DNA from: Providencia burhodogranariea DSM 19968
GTDB lineage: Bacteria; Pseudomonadota; Gammaproteobacteria; Enterobacterales; Enterobacteriaceae
Assembly: GCF_000314855.2 (NCBI RefSeq)
Contig: NZ_KB233222.1
Coordinates: forward strand, 2,042,694 to 2,106,693
Reading direction: 5' to 3'
DNA: 64,000 nucleotides
Shown: piece by piece, positions 18,712 to 27,987 of the stretch
Layout of the letters: each line of letters begins with the position of its first letter
Position numbering within the stretch: position 1 is the first letter of the stretch
Made by a program: the position numbers and the translations under genes
Notes under the pieces: model-generated
Databases searched by the model: none
Seen by the model: only the letters and a program-made list of their open reading frames with translations
Told to the model about the DNA's origin: nothing

Positions 18712-19204
18712 ATATTTTCCTCAGTTTTTATTTAAATGAAAACTTATCTTTAATGCTTTATTTACAACCTAAAATCTTAAAGGTATTAGGTACCTCAAAT
18801 TACCCCAAACGATATTATTTGAATTTCATATCATGGGGTGTAATTACTGCTTGAGTTACCGGATACTTATAACCTTTACCTTTAAGATCAAACTTTAACT
18901 CATACACTTAATTCAGCTAATGCGTCGATAATAATACAAAAAAACCATATAAAATAAACCATTAAAACAGGTGAAAAGTTAAATTCGATATAATAATTCG
19001 CCTGATTCGTATAATACTTATTACGCGATATTAGTGATCGCGTAATAATTTATCGCGATATAATATCCTTTTCTTTTAATTAAAGATGAAATCTTCTGTC
19101 TAAAAATGACTAATTGACTATAATCAACTAGAGTCAATCATTAACTCGGAAAATGAGTAATCTAGTGATTTTCTTCTATATTAGTTATTAAGGTGGATAG
19201 ATAT
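18712..19204. promoter_or_regulatory. divergent pilus promoter region with two GATC sites and CGCGAT repeats
   Basis: The 490-bp gap separates the major pilin from the PapI-like gene. It contains exactly two GATC sites (18886-18889 and 19036-19039). A perfect 12-bp inverted repeat with a 7-nt loop spans 19018-19048 (arms TTATTACGCGAT and ATCGCGTAATAA), overlapping the second GATC, and the palindrome TATCGCGATA follows at 19051-19060. This is the arrangement expected of a regulated and perhaps Dam-sensitive promoter, but the Lrp/PapI spacing (102 bp in pap) is not reproduced. Confidence 0.5.
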
Positions 19205-19549
19205 ATGGTGAAAGCCTCACGTGCGAAACAGAAGCCCATCAGCACAAAAAATGTAAAAAGCATACAGGAAATGAATTTTATACTTACTGCTATTACAGCT
19301 CTAATCAATGTTAATAAAATAGATCGTAATAAGGGTGTTGTAGATATAAAACAGGAGGAAAAAAATTGGCCACGAACAAGAGATATTGCAGAATATTGTC
19401 AATTTAGTATTTATAAGACACGTCATTTACTTATTAAATTGTCAGAGAAAGGGCTAGTCCAATCGTCATCCAAACCAATTAGTAATTCATTACATTGGAA
19501 TGCTAACTATCATCTACTTACCGGAAATATAGAAGAAGTTGAAAGTTGA
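19205..19549 (+). CDS. PapI/FaeA-like winged-helix fimbrial regulator
   Basis: The core WPRTRDIAEYCQFSIYKTRH then LLIKLSEKGLVQ has the PapI pattern (T-R-[DE]-I-A, a helix, S-I-Y-x-[TV]-R-x-x-L-x-K-L-x-x-x-G-L). The family normally has about 77-90 aa; this one has 114 aa from the ATG at 19205, with a basic N-terminal extension. The ATG is preferred over the GTG at 19193 because AAGGTGG (19190-19196) is well placed for it. It is divergent from the CS1-like pilus operon and probably controls it together with Lrp. Confidence 0.72.
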   Translation: MVKASRAKQKPISTKNVKSIQEMNFILTAITALINVNKIDRNKGVVDIKQEEKNWPRTRDIAEYCQFSIYKTRHLLIKLSEKGLVQSSSKPISNSLHWNANYHLLTGNIEEVES

Positions 19550-19867
19550 TAATTAGGTCATAGGCTAATTACTCTTCATTTATTTTTAATAGAAAGTATT
19601 ACAACTTAACTTTACGTATTAGAGTAAATCAAATCGTTTATTTTTGTTAATTAATCGTTAGATTATTATTGTATAAACGATTCGCTTAATTAGTATACCA
19701 ATAGTGTATATTATTCATGTAACCTTGCATAAGCTATCATATTGGAAATATATAATTGATATGGCCTTTTTCCATTTTATGAATCAAGTCATGTATTAGG
19801 AGTGAGGCAGAAAAATATTTTTCTATATGGTAACTGAGTTATGGAATAACACTCTGCCTCCTCTATC
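19550..19867. other. intergenic region with a long-range inverted repeat
   Basis: Contains GAGGCAGA (19804-19811) and TCTGCCTC (19853-19860), an 8-bp stem with a 41-nt loop, directly after the stop of the pentapeptide gene on the minus strand. No U run follows, so its role as a terminator is doubtful. No gene seen. Confidence 0.35.
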
Positions 19868-20467
19868 TCAATCAACTAGCTGGATATCTAAGCTTTTTAA
19901 TAACTCTAATGCTTCAAATTTTGAAAATATTGCTTTTGATAATGTATTTTGCCGTATATCAATATTGAATGAATGAGACTCAGTAAAATCAGTTAACTCC
20001 AAGTTAGTCTGCAAAAATAAGCTATTTGAAAAATCACAATCGAGTAATGAAGACTTGTTAAACTCTACATATCTAAAGTCTACATCATGTAACCGGCATC
20101 CTTCAAAGTAAGATTCATGTAACTTTAGGCCAAAAAAGCTACAATTATCTAGAATACTTTGTTTAAAAATTAACTCAGAGTAAAAATCAAACTTTGGCCA
20201 GTAAGCTGCAGTCCAATCTATACCAACCAGCTTACAGTCAGAAAACTCAACATTTGCAAAACGCGTATTAATTACTTTAATCAAACTTAAATTACATTGT
20301 TCGAATACACACTCGACAAATTTACAATGAGAAAATGTGACTGATGAAAAATCACAATTAATAAATTCACATTTTTCAAATACTGCACTGTCAACATTTT
20401 GGCCACTAATATCTATCTTATTGAAGCTTTCATCATAATAGTCTTGGTTATCTTGTATATTAGCCAT
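19868..20467 (-). CDS. pentapeptide-repeat protein, Qnr/McbG-like
   Basis: 199 aa built of A(D/N)LxF-type five-residue repeats (for example FEKCEFINCDFSSVTFSHCK and FVECVFEQCNLS), interrupted near residue 95 by a loop with DWTAAYWPKFDF, then continuing to about residue 180. The C-terminal helix ALELLKSLDIQLVD resembles the end of Qnr and McbG proteins. Qnr proteins are 214-218 aa and bind DNA gyrase; McbG (187 aa) protects against microcin B17. The sequence is divergent from the plasmid Qnr families, so a gyrase-protection role is plausible but not shown. Confidence 0.72.
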   Translation of the reverse strand: MANIQDNQDYYDESFNKIDISGQNVDSAVFEKCEFINCDFSSVTFSHCKFVECVFEQCNLSLIKVINTRFANVEFSDCKLVGIDWTAAYWPKFDFYSELIFKQSILDNCSFFGLKLHESYFEGCRLHDVDFRYVEFNKSSLLDCDFSNSLFLQTNLELTDFTESHSFNIDIRQNTLSKAIFSKFEALELLKSLDIQLVD

Positions 20468-20689
20468 TATTCATACTACCTAAACTCAGTTTATAGGCTC
20501 CGATAATAGCATAAGATTTACCTTTAGGTTAGGAAGAACCATTAGGAACACAACGGTGTTTATTTTTATATTATTAATATGTTTTAGTTCTATTACTGAA
20601 ATCCTGACCGACTCAAGATTACAGTAATGCTCTTTAATGTGAGTTTAAATATAGAATTCTCAGAAACCACGATCTGGCTGCTTTTATCA

Positions 20690-20996
20690 TAGGGGAGTAT
20701 CGCTTGTACTTCATGCTGGAAAACTTAAGGGTCCGACAGTAAACAGAATTTATCATCTTCAGGATAAATCACTGCGACATGATAGTTCCCACCAGCAAAA
20801 ACCTTAACTGAATCTATATCAGTCCAATACATCGCAAGAAAAAAGTGCTCCCACTCAGCCTGAATTTCTTGTTTTACGAAGGCTCCCAAATTACCTTTAA
20901 TTTCTTGTGAATGTTTGATCCCCGTTAATTGGAGATAGGCAGCAAAACTACCTGCTGACTTAAAGGTACACAATCATGCCATATTCTAACAATCAT
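20690..20996 (-). pseudogene. decayed antibiotic-biosynthesis-monooxygenase (ABM) domain protein
   Basis: A start at 20996 with a perfect AAGGAG seven nt upstream gives MIVRIWHDCVPL, then the frame must shift near 20960 to continue SFAAYLQLTGIKHSQEIKG ... AMYWTDIDSVKVFAG ... IYPEDDKFCLLSDP. An in-frame TAA at 20725 is followed by VFQHEVQAI, the usual end of this family (YPED-x-x-F...-x-H-[EH]-V). So the gene has both a frameshift and a nonsense codon. The alternative is a short 82-aa remnant starting at 20973, but that start has no RBS. Confidence 0.6.
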
Positions 20997-21445
20997 TTTT
21001 TAGCTCCTTCATAGGTGTAAAATAAAAATAATAGAATAGAAATATGGGGATAAGGGGTTAAAGTAATTATCAGCATATTAGCAGTAGACCCATAATCAAA
21101 TAGTATTAGCGTCTAAAGCTATTGACTCATACTTTTCCGTGATTTTGCCCATAAAAAGACATTGCCGAAATATTCTTATTACCTGCCAACATAGCGTGAA
21201 ATACTGGTGAAAAATAAAATTGAAATAACCTAAACTAACGGCGTAATCTAAGTTGCCAATTTAGTTTATATTCACATAACAATAAAAAAATGACAGGTAC
21301 AGCCCCTCGTTGCGTTGCTAAATAAATGATATTAATCAAATGGTTAATTTATTTAACAGTCAATATTAACGAGGACACAACATTGCTAACATTTTTTTAA
21401 GGTGCTATATTGCTGACCTTATTACAAATTTAATCTATTAAAATC
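20997..21445. other. intergenic region upstream of the bestrophin-like gene
   Basis: AT-rich. Holds a 9-bp inverted repeat TAAATAAAT/ATTTATTTA at 21319-21355, about 90 bp before the next gene, which could be an operator. I see no open frame. Confidence 0.3.
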
Positions 21446-22363
21446 ATGGTTATTCGCCCAGCTCAACATTGGTTCCTACGACTGTTAGATTGGCATGGCT
21501 CCGTATTGTCAAAAATAACATTTAGGCTCTCTTTAAATATTTTCATGTCCATTATTGCCGTAATCAGTTATCAGTGGTACGAGCAATTAGGGATACACTT
21601 AACTATTGCACCATTTAGCTTGTTAGGGATAGCTATTGCCATATTTCTTGGCTTTAGGAATAACGCAAGCTATAGTCGTTTAGTTGAAGCAAGAACCTTA
21701 TGGGGAACTTTATTAATACAACAGCGAAATATCTTGCGAAGTATTAAAACCTTACTACCCAATGATAAGATTTATCAAAAAGAAATCGGTCAGCTATTGA
21801 TTACTTTTGGCTGGTGTTTAAAACATGAATTAAGAAAAACCAACCCAGCGGTTGATCTGTATCGATTATTACCTCTCTCTATTTTAGAGGATGTGATAAA
21901 AAGCCCATTACCCACAAATCGAATTTTATTGCATATTGGCTTAAAAATCGGCGAATTACGTGATAAGCATCTTATAAGCGATGTTATATTTCAAGGTATT
22001 AATAAGGATCTCAATACATTATCTGATGTATTAGGGGGCTGTGAGCGTATTTCAAATACTCCAATTCCGTTTGCCTATACCTTAATCCTACAAAGAACGG
22101 TTTACCTTTTTTGTACCTTGTTACCTTTCGCTTTGGTCAGTGACCTCCATTATATGACCCCTCTTGTCTCTGTATTTGTGTCATACACATTTTTAGCTTG
22201 GGACGCACTAGCTGAAGAACTTGAAGATCCCTTTGGCATCTCTGCAAATGATCTTCCACTGAATGCAATATGTACAGCTATTGAAAGAAATACGTTAGAA
22301 ATGTTAGATATTAAGCCATTACCTCGCCCCATTAAACCCGATAAGTATTTTAACTTACTATAA
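21446..22363 (+). CDS. yneE: bestrophin-like membrane protein (YneE family)
   Basis: 305 aa. N-terminal HWFLRLLDWHGSVLSKI, then two hydrophobic segments (about 27-70), FLGFRNNASYSRLVEARTLWG and NTPIPFAYTLILQR, and the C-terminal DALAEELEDPFG-x-x-x-NDLPL, the acidic bestrophin signature. These match the bacterial bestrophin/YneE family, which form pentameric ion channels in the inner membrane. The size is normal. No RBS stands out at the start. The neighbours do not suggest a specific pathway. Confidence 0.85.
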   Translation: MVIRPAQHWFLRLLDWHGSVLSKITFRLSLNIFMSIIAVISYQWYEQLGIHLTIAPFSLLGIAIAIFLGFRNNASYSRLVEARTLWGTLLIQQRNILRSIKTLLPNDKIYQKEIGQLLITFGWCLKHELRKTNPAVDLYRLLPLSILEDVIKSPLPTNRILLHIGLKIGELRDKHLISDVIFQGINKDLNTLSDVLGGCERISNTPIPFAYTLILQRTVYLFCTLLPFALVSDLHYMTPLVSVFVSYTFLAWDALAEELEDPFGISANDLPLNAICTAIERNTLEMLDIKPLPRPIKPDKYFNLL

Positions 22364-23587
22364 TTCACTCATTGAATTTAAATGTGTATTACCCTAAGGC
22401 TGTTTATCTTTGAAGGGCAATTTTTATTCGAATTACACGCCTTTAGTTAAGACAAAAAGAAGCAAGGTGAGTGGCTCGCCGCCTAGTGAACGAGGCAAGA
22501 GTCACTCAACACAGAGAAAAATCACGTTTAATCAAATCCGAAAAAGCATCCTTTATTTATAGTTGAAGCTTATGGTCATATTTTTTAATCACTTGAGTGC
22601 TTCACATTCATTGTGCTACTGAAAATTCAACCAATAAGGTAGTAAAAACACTCAGCAAAGTTAAGCTACCTCTCGCAAAAATATTCTATTTCTATGTTAT
22701 CTCCCTCTAGCTGATAGTGCTTATTTGCCTACTTAATTCTTTCATCGCATCCAGTTTACAGATTGATCAAAAAACACTCAAAAACATACAATCATGCTCA
22801 TATAATGTTCAATTTATCGACTAGTGAGAAAAAAAATATTTTCCCTTGATACTAAAACTCAATAGATAACAGTTAACCCATCCAATCTTAAATTTAACTA
22901 TAAATAAACTATTTATTGAACTATGAGCATATATTATTAACCATACCAAAAAACAAAATAACTTAATTGAAAGGTTAATATTTATTATTGATAAATAGAA
23001 AAATTAGCTTTAGTTCATATATACTTCACATATTATATTAAATATATTTCTACTGCGGTATAAACATATATTTTTCGCTACTATTATACTTATTGACACC
23101 CCTTAAATTAAATAATTTATTAAGTTTATAGCAAATCTATCATATTTATTTTACTAATAAAAAATCACGGAAAATTATATATTTGAATCACCTCAATATT
23201 TAGTAGCAATCAACTTGTAAAAAAATTGTTTATTATGATACATTCGAAAGACACTTGTTTTCATAAGTGTTAATAAAAATGTATTCTGTATAAGATAATC
23301 AACTACATATAAGTAGAAAAACGATCATTAAGTATTAAATTTAAAAAATTTATTTGTAACCCTACGAAACAATAAAGTTTAGAAAATAGTAACCTTATTT
23401 TTATATGGAATAAATTTAAGCCAATACTTGATTAACAAACAATCTAACTGCGTGTATTTTCTTCATTAATAAAGTAAGAATCATAAATTCCACTTAATTT
23501 AAAAGAAAATCTCCCAATACTTAAATTCTACTTAATATATAAACAATCACTGTTTAAATAAGCATCACAACAATGTTAGGACGATAT
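22364..23587. other. 1.2-kb AT-rich intergenic region
   Basis: No open frame with an RBS. Apart from the hairpin at 22469-22507 it is very AT-rich, in particular 22800-23560, and probably carries long upstream control sequence for the M20/YfcC genes. I see no tRNA or repeat array. Confidence 0.4.
22469..22507. other. GC-richer structured element
   Basis: GAGTGGCTC (22469-22477) pairs with GAGTCACTC (22499-22507), one G-T wobble, with an inner GCCT/AGGC pairing in the loop. It stands out from the AT-rich flanks. No U run follows on either strand. It could be part of a small RNA or the remains of a repeat. Confidence 0.35.
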
Positions 23588-24718
23588 ATGAATAATGATT
23601 TTTTAGTACACCAAGCTGATATGCTAAAGCTTTTAGAAGAAGTGGTTAATATTGAATCAGGCTCTTATGATAAATTTGGCGTTGACCAACATGCTGCTAT
23701 TTGGTGTGATCGTTATAAACAAATGGGCTTTGAAGTGGAGGTCATGCCTAATGAATCTTTAGGCAATAACTATCGAATTTATTATCCTTCAGAAACAGCT
23801 GAAATATTAATTTTATTACATTTAGATACGGTATTCCCGAAAGGAACTGTCGCTGAACGACCTTTTAGTATCCAAGGTGACAGAGCTTACGGTCCAGGTG
23901 TTATTGACATGAAAGGTAGTCATGTCATGGTGTATCAAGTAATGAAACAACTCTTTGATTCACAAGATGCTCGTTATAAAAAAATTGAAGTTTTATTAAA
24001 CTGTGATGAAGAAATTGGTTCTATTTCCTCTCGTGAAATCATTGAAAAATGCGCTCTTGGCAAACGCTATGCATTAGTCATGGAACCCGCTCGCGCTAAT
24101 GGTGCAATTGTCAGTGCCCGTCGCGGCGTAGGAACCTACGTACTTACCATTCAAGGTAAAGCTTCTCACTCCGGTATTGCTCCAGAAGCAGGGATCAGCG
24201 CAATCCAAGAATTAGCTCATAAAATCCAAAGCTTACATGCTCTTTCTCAACATGATAAAGGCTTATCTGTAAATGTTGGCTTAATCTCAGGTGGAACCTC
24301 TGTCAACACTGTTGCACCAAATGCAAGAGCGGAAATTGATGTACGAATTTCCACAGACCAACAAGGCATTGAGATTGATAAAAAAGTAAGAGATATCTGT
24401 AATACTCCAGTGTTAGAAGGCATTCAGCTTTTACTAACGGGTGGCATTAACCGTCCACCAATGGTGAAAACGAATGAAAGTGCTGCGTTAATTAGCATCA
24501 TCAAAGACGAAGCAACACAATTGAATATCACACTAGACGATGTTTCTACTGGTGGTGGTTCTGATGCGTCATTTACCGCAGGCGTTGGTACACCAACAGT
24601 TGATGGATTAGGTCCTATTGGCGGCCACCAGCACAGCGATAAAGAATATTTAGAGATCCCTTCTTTGGCTGAGCGTGCACAGTTATTTTTTAATGTTTTA
24701 AAACGTATTACTCAATAA
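23588..24718 (+). CDS. M20 family metallopeptidase, carboxypeptidase G2-like
   Basis: 376 aa. Metal ligands and signatures of the M20 fold are visible: LLHLDTVFP (His then Asp), GPGVIDMKGS, the catalytic CDEEIGS, EPAR for the second metal, and GGHQHSD near the C-terminus. The dimerisation domain sits between about residues 180 and 290 (KASHSGIAPEAG). It resembles carboxypeptidase G2 (glutamate carboxypeptidase). The ATG at 23588 is preferred because AGGA lies 7 nt upstream; the ATG at 23573 has none. It precedes a YfcC-type transporter by 23 bp, so uptake and cleavage of an N-acyl amino acid or small peptide is likely. Confidence 0.85.
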   Translation: MNNDFLVHQADMLKLLEEVVNIESGSYDKFGVDQHAAIWCDRYKQMGFEVEVMPNESLGNNYRIYYPSETAEILILLHLDTVFPKGTVAERPFSIQGDRAYGPGVIDMKGSHVMVYQVMKQLFDSQDARYKKIEVLLNCDEEIGSISSREIIEKCALGKRYALVMEPARANGAIVSARRGVGTYVLTIQGKASHSGIAPEAGISAIQELAHKIQSLHALSQHDKGLSVNVGLISGGTSVNTVAPNARAEIDVRISTDQQGIEIDKKVRDICNTPVLEGIQLLLTGGINRPPMVKTNESAALISIIKDEATQLNITLDDVSTGGGSDASFTAGVGTPTVDGLGPIGGHQHSDKEYLEIPSLAERAQLFFNVLKRITQ

Positions 24719-24741
24719 TAACAATCCAACAGGATAGGTAT

Positions 24742-26172
24742 ATGGCAACCGCAACAACCACTCAAAATAAAAAACGCTCCGAGGGGTTAAACCCTTATGT
24801 TTTATTATTTTTTATTTTAGTATTAGCCGCAGTAGCGACATGGATCGTACCTGCGGGTCAATACGCTTCAGAAACTAAAGTTATCACCGTAATTAAAGAT
24901 GGGGTCGAAAGTAAAGTTTCGAGTTCTTATACCGTGCCTGGTAGTTATGAACGTTTACCAGAGCAACATGGTGTATCACCAGGCCATATCTTTACCTCTA
25001 TCGCTGATGGGTTAGTTAAAGCTGCACCAATCATCTTTTTAATCATATTTACGGGTGGCGCTTTACATCTTCTCGAAGAAACAGGGGCAATCAAAAAAGT
25101 CCTCAGTAATATCTCGAAAAGTAAGAGGCTGAATGATTTTCTATTAATCTCGATATTTTTTGTTGTTTTCTCTATTTTGGGAACCACAGGTATCGTCGTT
25201 AACTCAATCATTGCATTTGTTCCTATAGGGCTACTTGTTGCCAAATCAGTTGGAATGGATGATAAGTTTGGTGCAGCCTTAGTGTATGTTGCCGCTTATT
25301 CAGGCTTTAATGCTTCAATTATGGCGCCAATGACTGTTGGATTATCTCAAGGTTTAGCAGATGTTCCACTGCTATCAGGCCTTGGATACCGTATGGTTAT
25401 CTACATTGCCTTTGTTGTGGCTGGTATCATCTTTTTAACCATTTATACTAAAAAATGTCGTTCTAAAGGTATGGTTCGCCCTGACATCGTTGTTGATGAT
25501 AGTGAAGAACAAACCGCTAAAATATCCCTTCGTCATATCATTACCTTATCTTATAGCGCCCTATGTTTAGTTGGTTTCATCTTCGGTGCTGTTGAGTTTG
25601 GCTGGGGTGAAAAAGAGATGATGGCGATGTTTATCATCTTAGGTGTGGGTGTCGGTATCTTAAATAGCATGTCAGCAAACTCAATCGCAACTGGCTTTTT
25701 AAAAGGCTGTGCCGGTATGGTTGGTGGTGCATTCATTGTTGGTATGGCTCGCGCTATCGCTATCGTATTATCTGACGGGATGATCTTAGATACCATTGTT
25801 AACGCGATCATTTCCATGATGGATGGATTACCAAAAACATTATCAACATTATCTATGTTTGGTACTGCGGCAATTATGCATTTCTTTATTTCATCAGGTT
25901 CAGGTGAGGCGGCTGTTTTAGTTCCTATCTTCACTCCTATGGGTGACCTTTTAGAAATTACTCGCCAAACAACAGTACAAACCGTTCTACTCGGTGAAGG
26001 TGTTGTTAACTGTATTAACCCAACATCAGGCATCTTGATGGCAGTACTTGCAACATCAAAAATACCTTATACAAAATGGGTTAAGTTCATTTGGCCATTA
26101 GTCTTTGCATGGGTTGTAATTTCGATTCTTGCATTGGTTTATGCAGTAATGACCAATTTAGGTCCAATTTAA
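24742..26172 (+). CDS. yfcC: YfcC family inner-membrane transporter
   Basis: 476 aa with about 12 hydrophobic segments. Signatures are LNPYVLLFFILVLAAVATWIVPAGQ (quoted here as LNPYVLLFF and TWIVPAGQY), FTGGALHLLEETGAI, GTTGIVVNSIIAFVPIG, and SSGSGEAAVLVPI near residue 390. These fit the YfcC/COG1288 family, predicted amino-acid or peptide transporters related to arginine/ornithine antiporters. RBS AGGATAGGT precedes the ATG. It is co-transcribed with the M20 peptidase, so its substrate is probably what that enzyme hydrolyses. Confidence 0.85.
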   Translation: MATATTTQNKKRSEGLNPYVLLFFILVLAAVATWIVPAGQYASETKVITVIKDGVESKVSSSYTVPGSYERLPEQHGVSPGHIFTSIADGLVKAAPIIFLIIFTGGALHLLEETGAIKKVLSNISKSKRLNDFLLISIFFVVFSILGTTGIVVNSIIAFVPIGLLVAKSVGMDDKFGAALVYVAAYSGFNASIMAPMTVGLSQGLADVPLLSGLGYRMVIYIAFVVAGIIFLTIYTKKCRSKGMVRPDIVVDDSEEQTAKISLRHIITLSYSALCLVGFIFGAVEFGWGEKEMMAMFIILGVGVGILNSMSANSIATGFLKGCAGMVGGAFIVGMARAIAIVLSDGMILDTIVNAIISMMDGLPKTLSTLSMFGTAAIMHFFISSGSGEAAVLVPIFTPMGDLLEITRQTTVQTVLLGEGVVNCINPTSGILMAVLATSKIPYTKWVKFIWPLVFAWVVISILALVYAVMTNLGPI

Positions 26173-26214
26173 TTGGCTTATTAACTCGAAACTTAGTACC
26201 AAGTGGTAAAAATC

Positions 26215-26250
26215 TCGCTCATCTCACCAATTCATCGGTTTGATGGGCGA
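26215..26250 (+). terminator. hairpin after yfcC
   Basis: TCGCTCATC (26215-26223) pairs with GATGGGCGA (26242-26250), nine pairs with one G-T wobble. The following sequence ATGATTAAAT has no U run, so this is a possible but weak terminator. Confidence 0.4.
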
Positions 26251-26311
26251 ATGATTAAATGTTGTAAGATTGATGCCACTGACATAATAGCGACGTCAAT
26301 CTTCATTCTTC

Positions 26312-26347
26312 AACTATTTTAACTATTTTAACTGTTTTAACTGTTTA
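26312..26347. repeat. 9-nt tandem repeat, four copies
   Basis: AACTATTTT is present twice and AACTGTTTT/AACTGTTTA twice, in a row, between yfcC and msrQ (convergent). No function is suggested. Confidence 0.75.
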
Positions 26348-26374
26348 GTGATTTCTTATATTTCCTGCCAGCTC

Positions 26375-26980
26375 TTACCTTGAAACTATTTTACGTTGCT
26401 GCTGATAGCGGTAAAAATAAGCTATTAATACAATCGCCAAATAAAAGAATGGTTCCGGCGTTGTGGTTTTTAACGATAAAATAAAATGTACAATGACCAT
26501 TAACAGTAGAGGGTAAAGTAGGTTATGTATTCTTTTCCACCACGTTCCGAGTTTAATCCGAATCCAATTGAAAGAGCTGACCGCCATTAAAAATAAAATT
26601 AACCAACAAATTAAACCGATAATCAAATATACACGCGAGAAAATTTCATTAAAAAATAGTGTGAAATTACCCCACCCGATTTCGAGTAATAAATAACTGG
26701 TTAAATGCAATACCGCCCAGAAAAAACACCATAATCCAAGCAGTTTCCTAGTTTGAAATAACTCATTCAATTTCAAATAATACGCGAGCATCGGTATAGC
26801 AACGGTCAAGACCAATAAACGAAGTGCAGTTAGTCCCGTAAAATGCTGAATATCTTTTGCGGGATCAGCACTTAATTCTTGAAAAAAAAGGGCATAAATT
26901 AACCATACTAATGGCACTAATGCGATTAGATGAAAAATGCCTTTTATCAACCAGATTGGTTTATTAGGCGGTTTCATCAT
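26375..26980 (-). CDS. msrQ: MsrQ, heme-binding membrane subunit of methionine sulfoxide reductase
   Basis: 201 aa with six hydrophobic segments. Family marks are HFTGLTALRLLVLTVA near residue 45, RKLLGLWCFFWAVLHLTSY (conserved R-x-x-G and heme-ligand His) and WWKRIHNLLYPLLLMVIVHF (second His pair). MsrQ takes electrons from the respiratory chain and passes them to periplasmic MsrP. Its start overlaps the MsrP stop codon at 26980, showing translational coupling. Length equals E. coli MsrQ (211 aa) closely. Confidence 0.92.
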   Translation of the reverse strand: MMKPPNKPIWLIKGIFHLIALVPLVWLIYALFFQELSADPAKDIQHFTGLTALRLLVLTVAIPMLAYYLKLNELFQTRKLLGLWCFFWAVLHLTSYLLLEIGWGNFTLFFNEIFSRVYLIIGLICWLILFLMAVSSFNWIRIKLGTWWKRIHNLLYPLLLMVIVHFILSLKTTTPEPFFYLAIVLIAYFYRYQQQRKIVSR

Positions 26981-27987
26981 TAAAAATATCTCCGTAGATC
27001 CATGCCATCGTATAAGCTCGCCACTTGTTCACTATAACCATTAAACGGTAAAGTTGGCTGTCTTGTTACTTGTCCTAAACCTCCTGAACCAATAAACCGT
27101 TCTGTTGCTTGTGACCAACGAGGATGATCCACATTTGGATTAACGTTAGCATAGAAGCCATATTCATTCGGTGCAGACAGATTCCATGTCGTTGGCGGTA
27201 TTGATTCTGTTAAGCGGATTTTTACAATTGATTTAATTCCTTTAAAACCATATTTCCAGGGTACGACAAGACGGATCGGCGCACCATTTTGGTTTGGCAA
27301 CTCTTTTCCATAAACGCCAGTTGCCATAAAAGCAAGTGGATTCATAGCTTCATCTAAACGCAATCCTTCAACATACGGATATTGCAGACCTCCACCAATA
27401 AATCGACTTTCTTGCCCTGGCATTTCCTTCGGAGAATAGAGAGTTTCAAATGCAACATACTTAGCTCGACTATTTGGTTCCACTAAAGAAAGTAAACTCG
27501 CGAGAGGAAAACCAATCCAAGGGATCACCATCGACCAAGCTTCAACACAGCGCATACGATAGATACGCTCTTCTAATGAAAATTTGTTGCGAATATCGTC
27601 AAGATTTAATGTCATTGGTCGATTAACTTCACCTTCGATGGAAACTGTCCATTCATCCGTTTTCATCGTATGAGCATTTTCAGCAGGGTCTGACTTGCTT
27701 AAGCCGAACTCATAAAAATTATTATATCCTGTAACTTTATTCTCTGGTGTTAGTGCAAGATCCGCCTGATAAGCTTTTGGTTTAATAAACTTCAATTCTT
27801 TTAGCATAATTTTAGGTGCCGCGGGCTTATCATCAGAAAACCATGAAAATATATCAGCTTTGACCGCGGAACTTACCACCAATCCGGTAGCCCCTACTCC
27901 TAATAATTTAAGTAGATTCCTACGCTTCATCATAAAAACAGATTCTGGCGTAATATCGGATGATTTCATTTTTTCTGGTTTTTTCAT
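26980..27987 (-). CDS. msrP: MsrP, periplasmic Mo-molybdopterin methionine sulfoxide reductase
   Basis: The 335-aa protein from the ATG at 27987 (GAGGTGAG upstream) has a Tat signal with [10 protein letters not shown], then the MsrP/YedY domain with [18 protein letters not shown], where the Cys coordinates molybdenum. The C-terminal region ([35 protein letters not shown]) is typical of the family. MsrPQ repairs methionine sulfoxide in periplasmic proteins after hypochlorous-acid stress. A CusR/HprR-like palindrome lies about 150 nt upstream of the start, and the hprRS genes are near (30638-32664). Confidence 0.93.
   Translation of the reverse strand: MKKPEKMKSSDITPESVFMMKRRNLLKLLGVGATGLVVSSAVKADIFSWFSDDKPAAPKIMLKELKFIKPKAYQADLALTPENKVTGYNNFYEFGLSKSDPAENAHTMKTDEWTVSIEGEVNRPMTLNLDDIRNKFSLEERIYRMRCVEAWSMVIPWIGFPLASLLSLVEPNSRAKYVAFETLYSPKEMPGQESRFIGGGLQYPYVEGLRLDEAMNPLAFMATGVYGKELPNQNGAPIRLVVPWKYGFKGIKSIVKIRLTESIPPTTWNLSAPNEYGFYANVNPNVDHPRWSQATERFIGSGGLGQVTRQPTLPFNGYSEQVASLYDGMDLRRYF

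Noticed and set aside
25551-26033. Minus-strand frame of 160 codons opposite yfcC
   Set aside because: Composition is that of an antisense shadow of a membrane protein (many P, I, T); no start signal.
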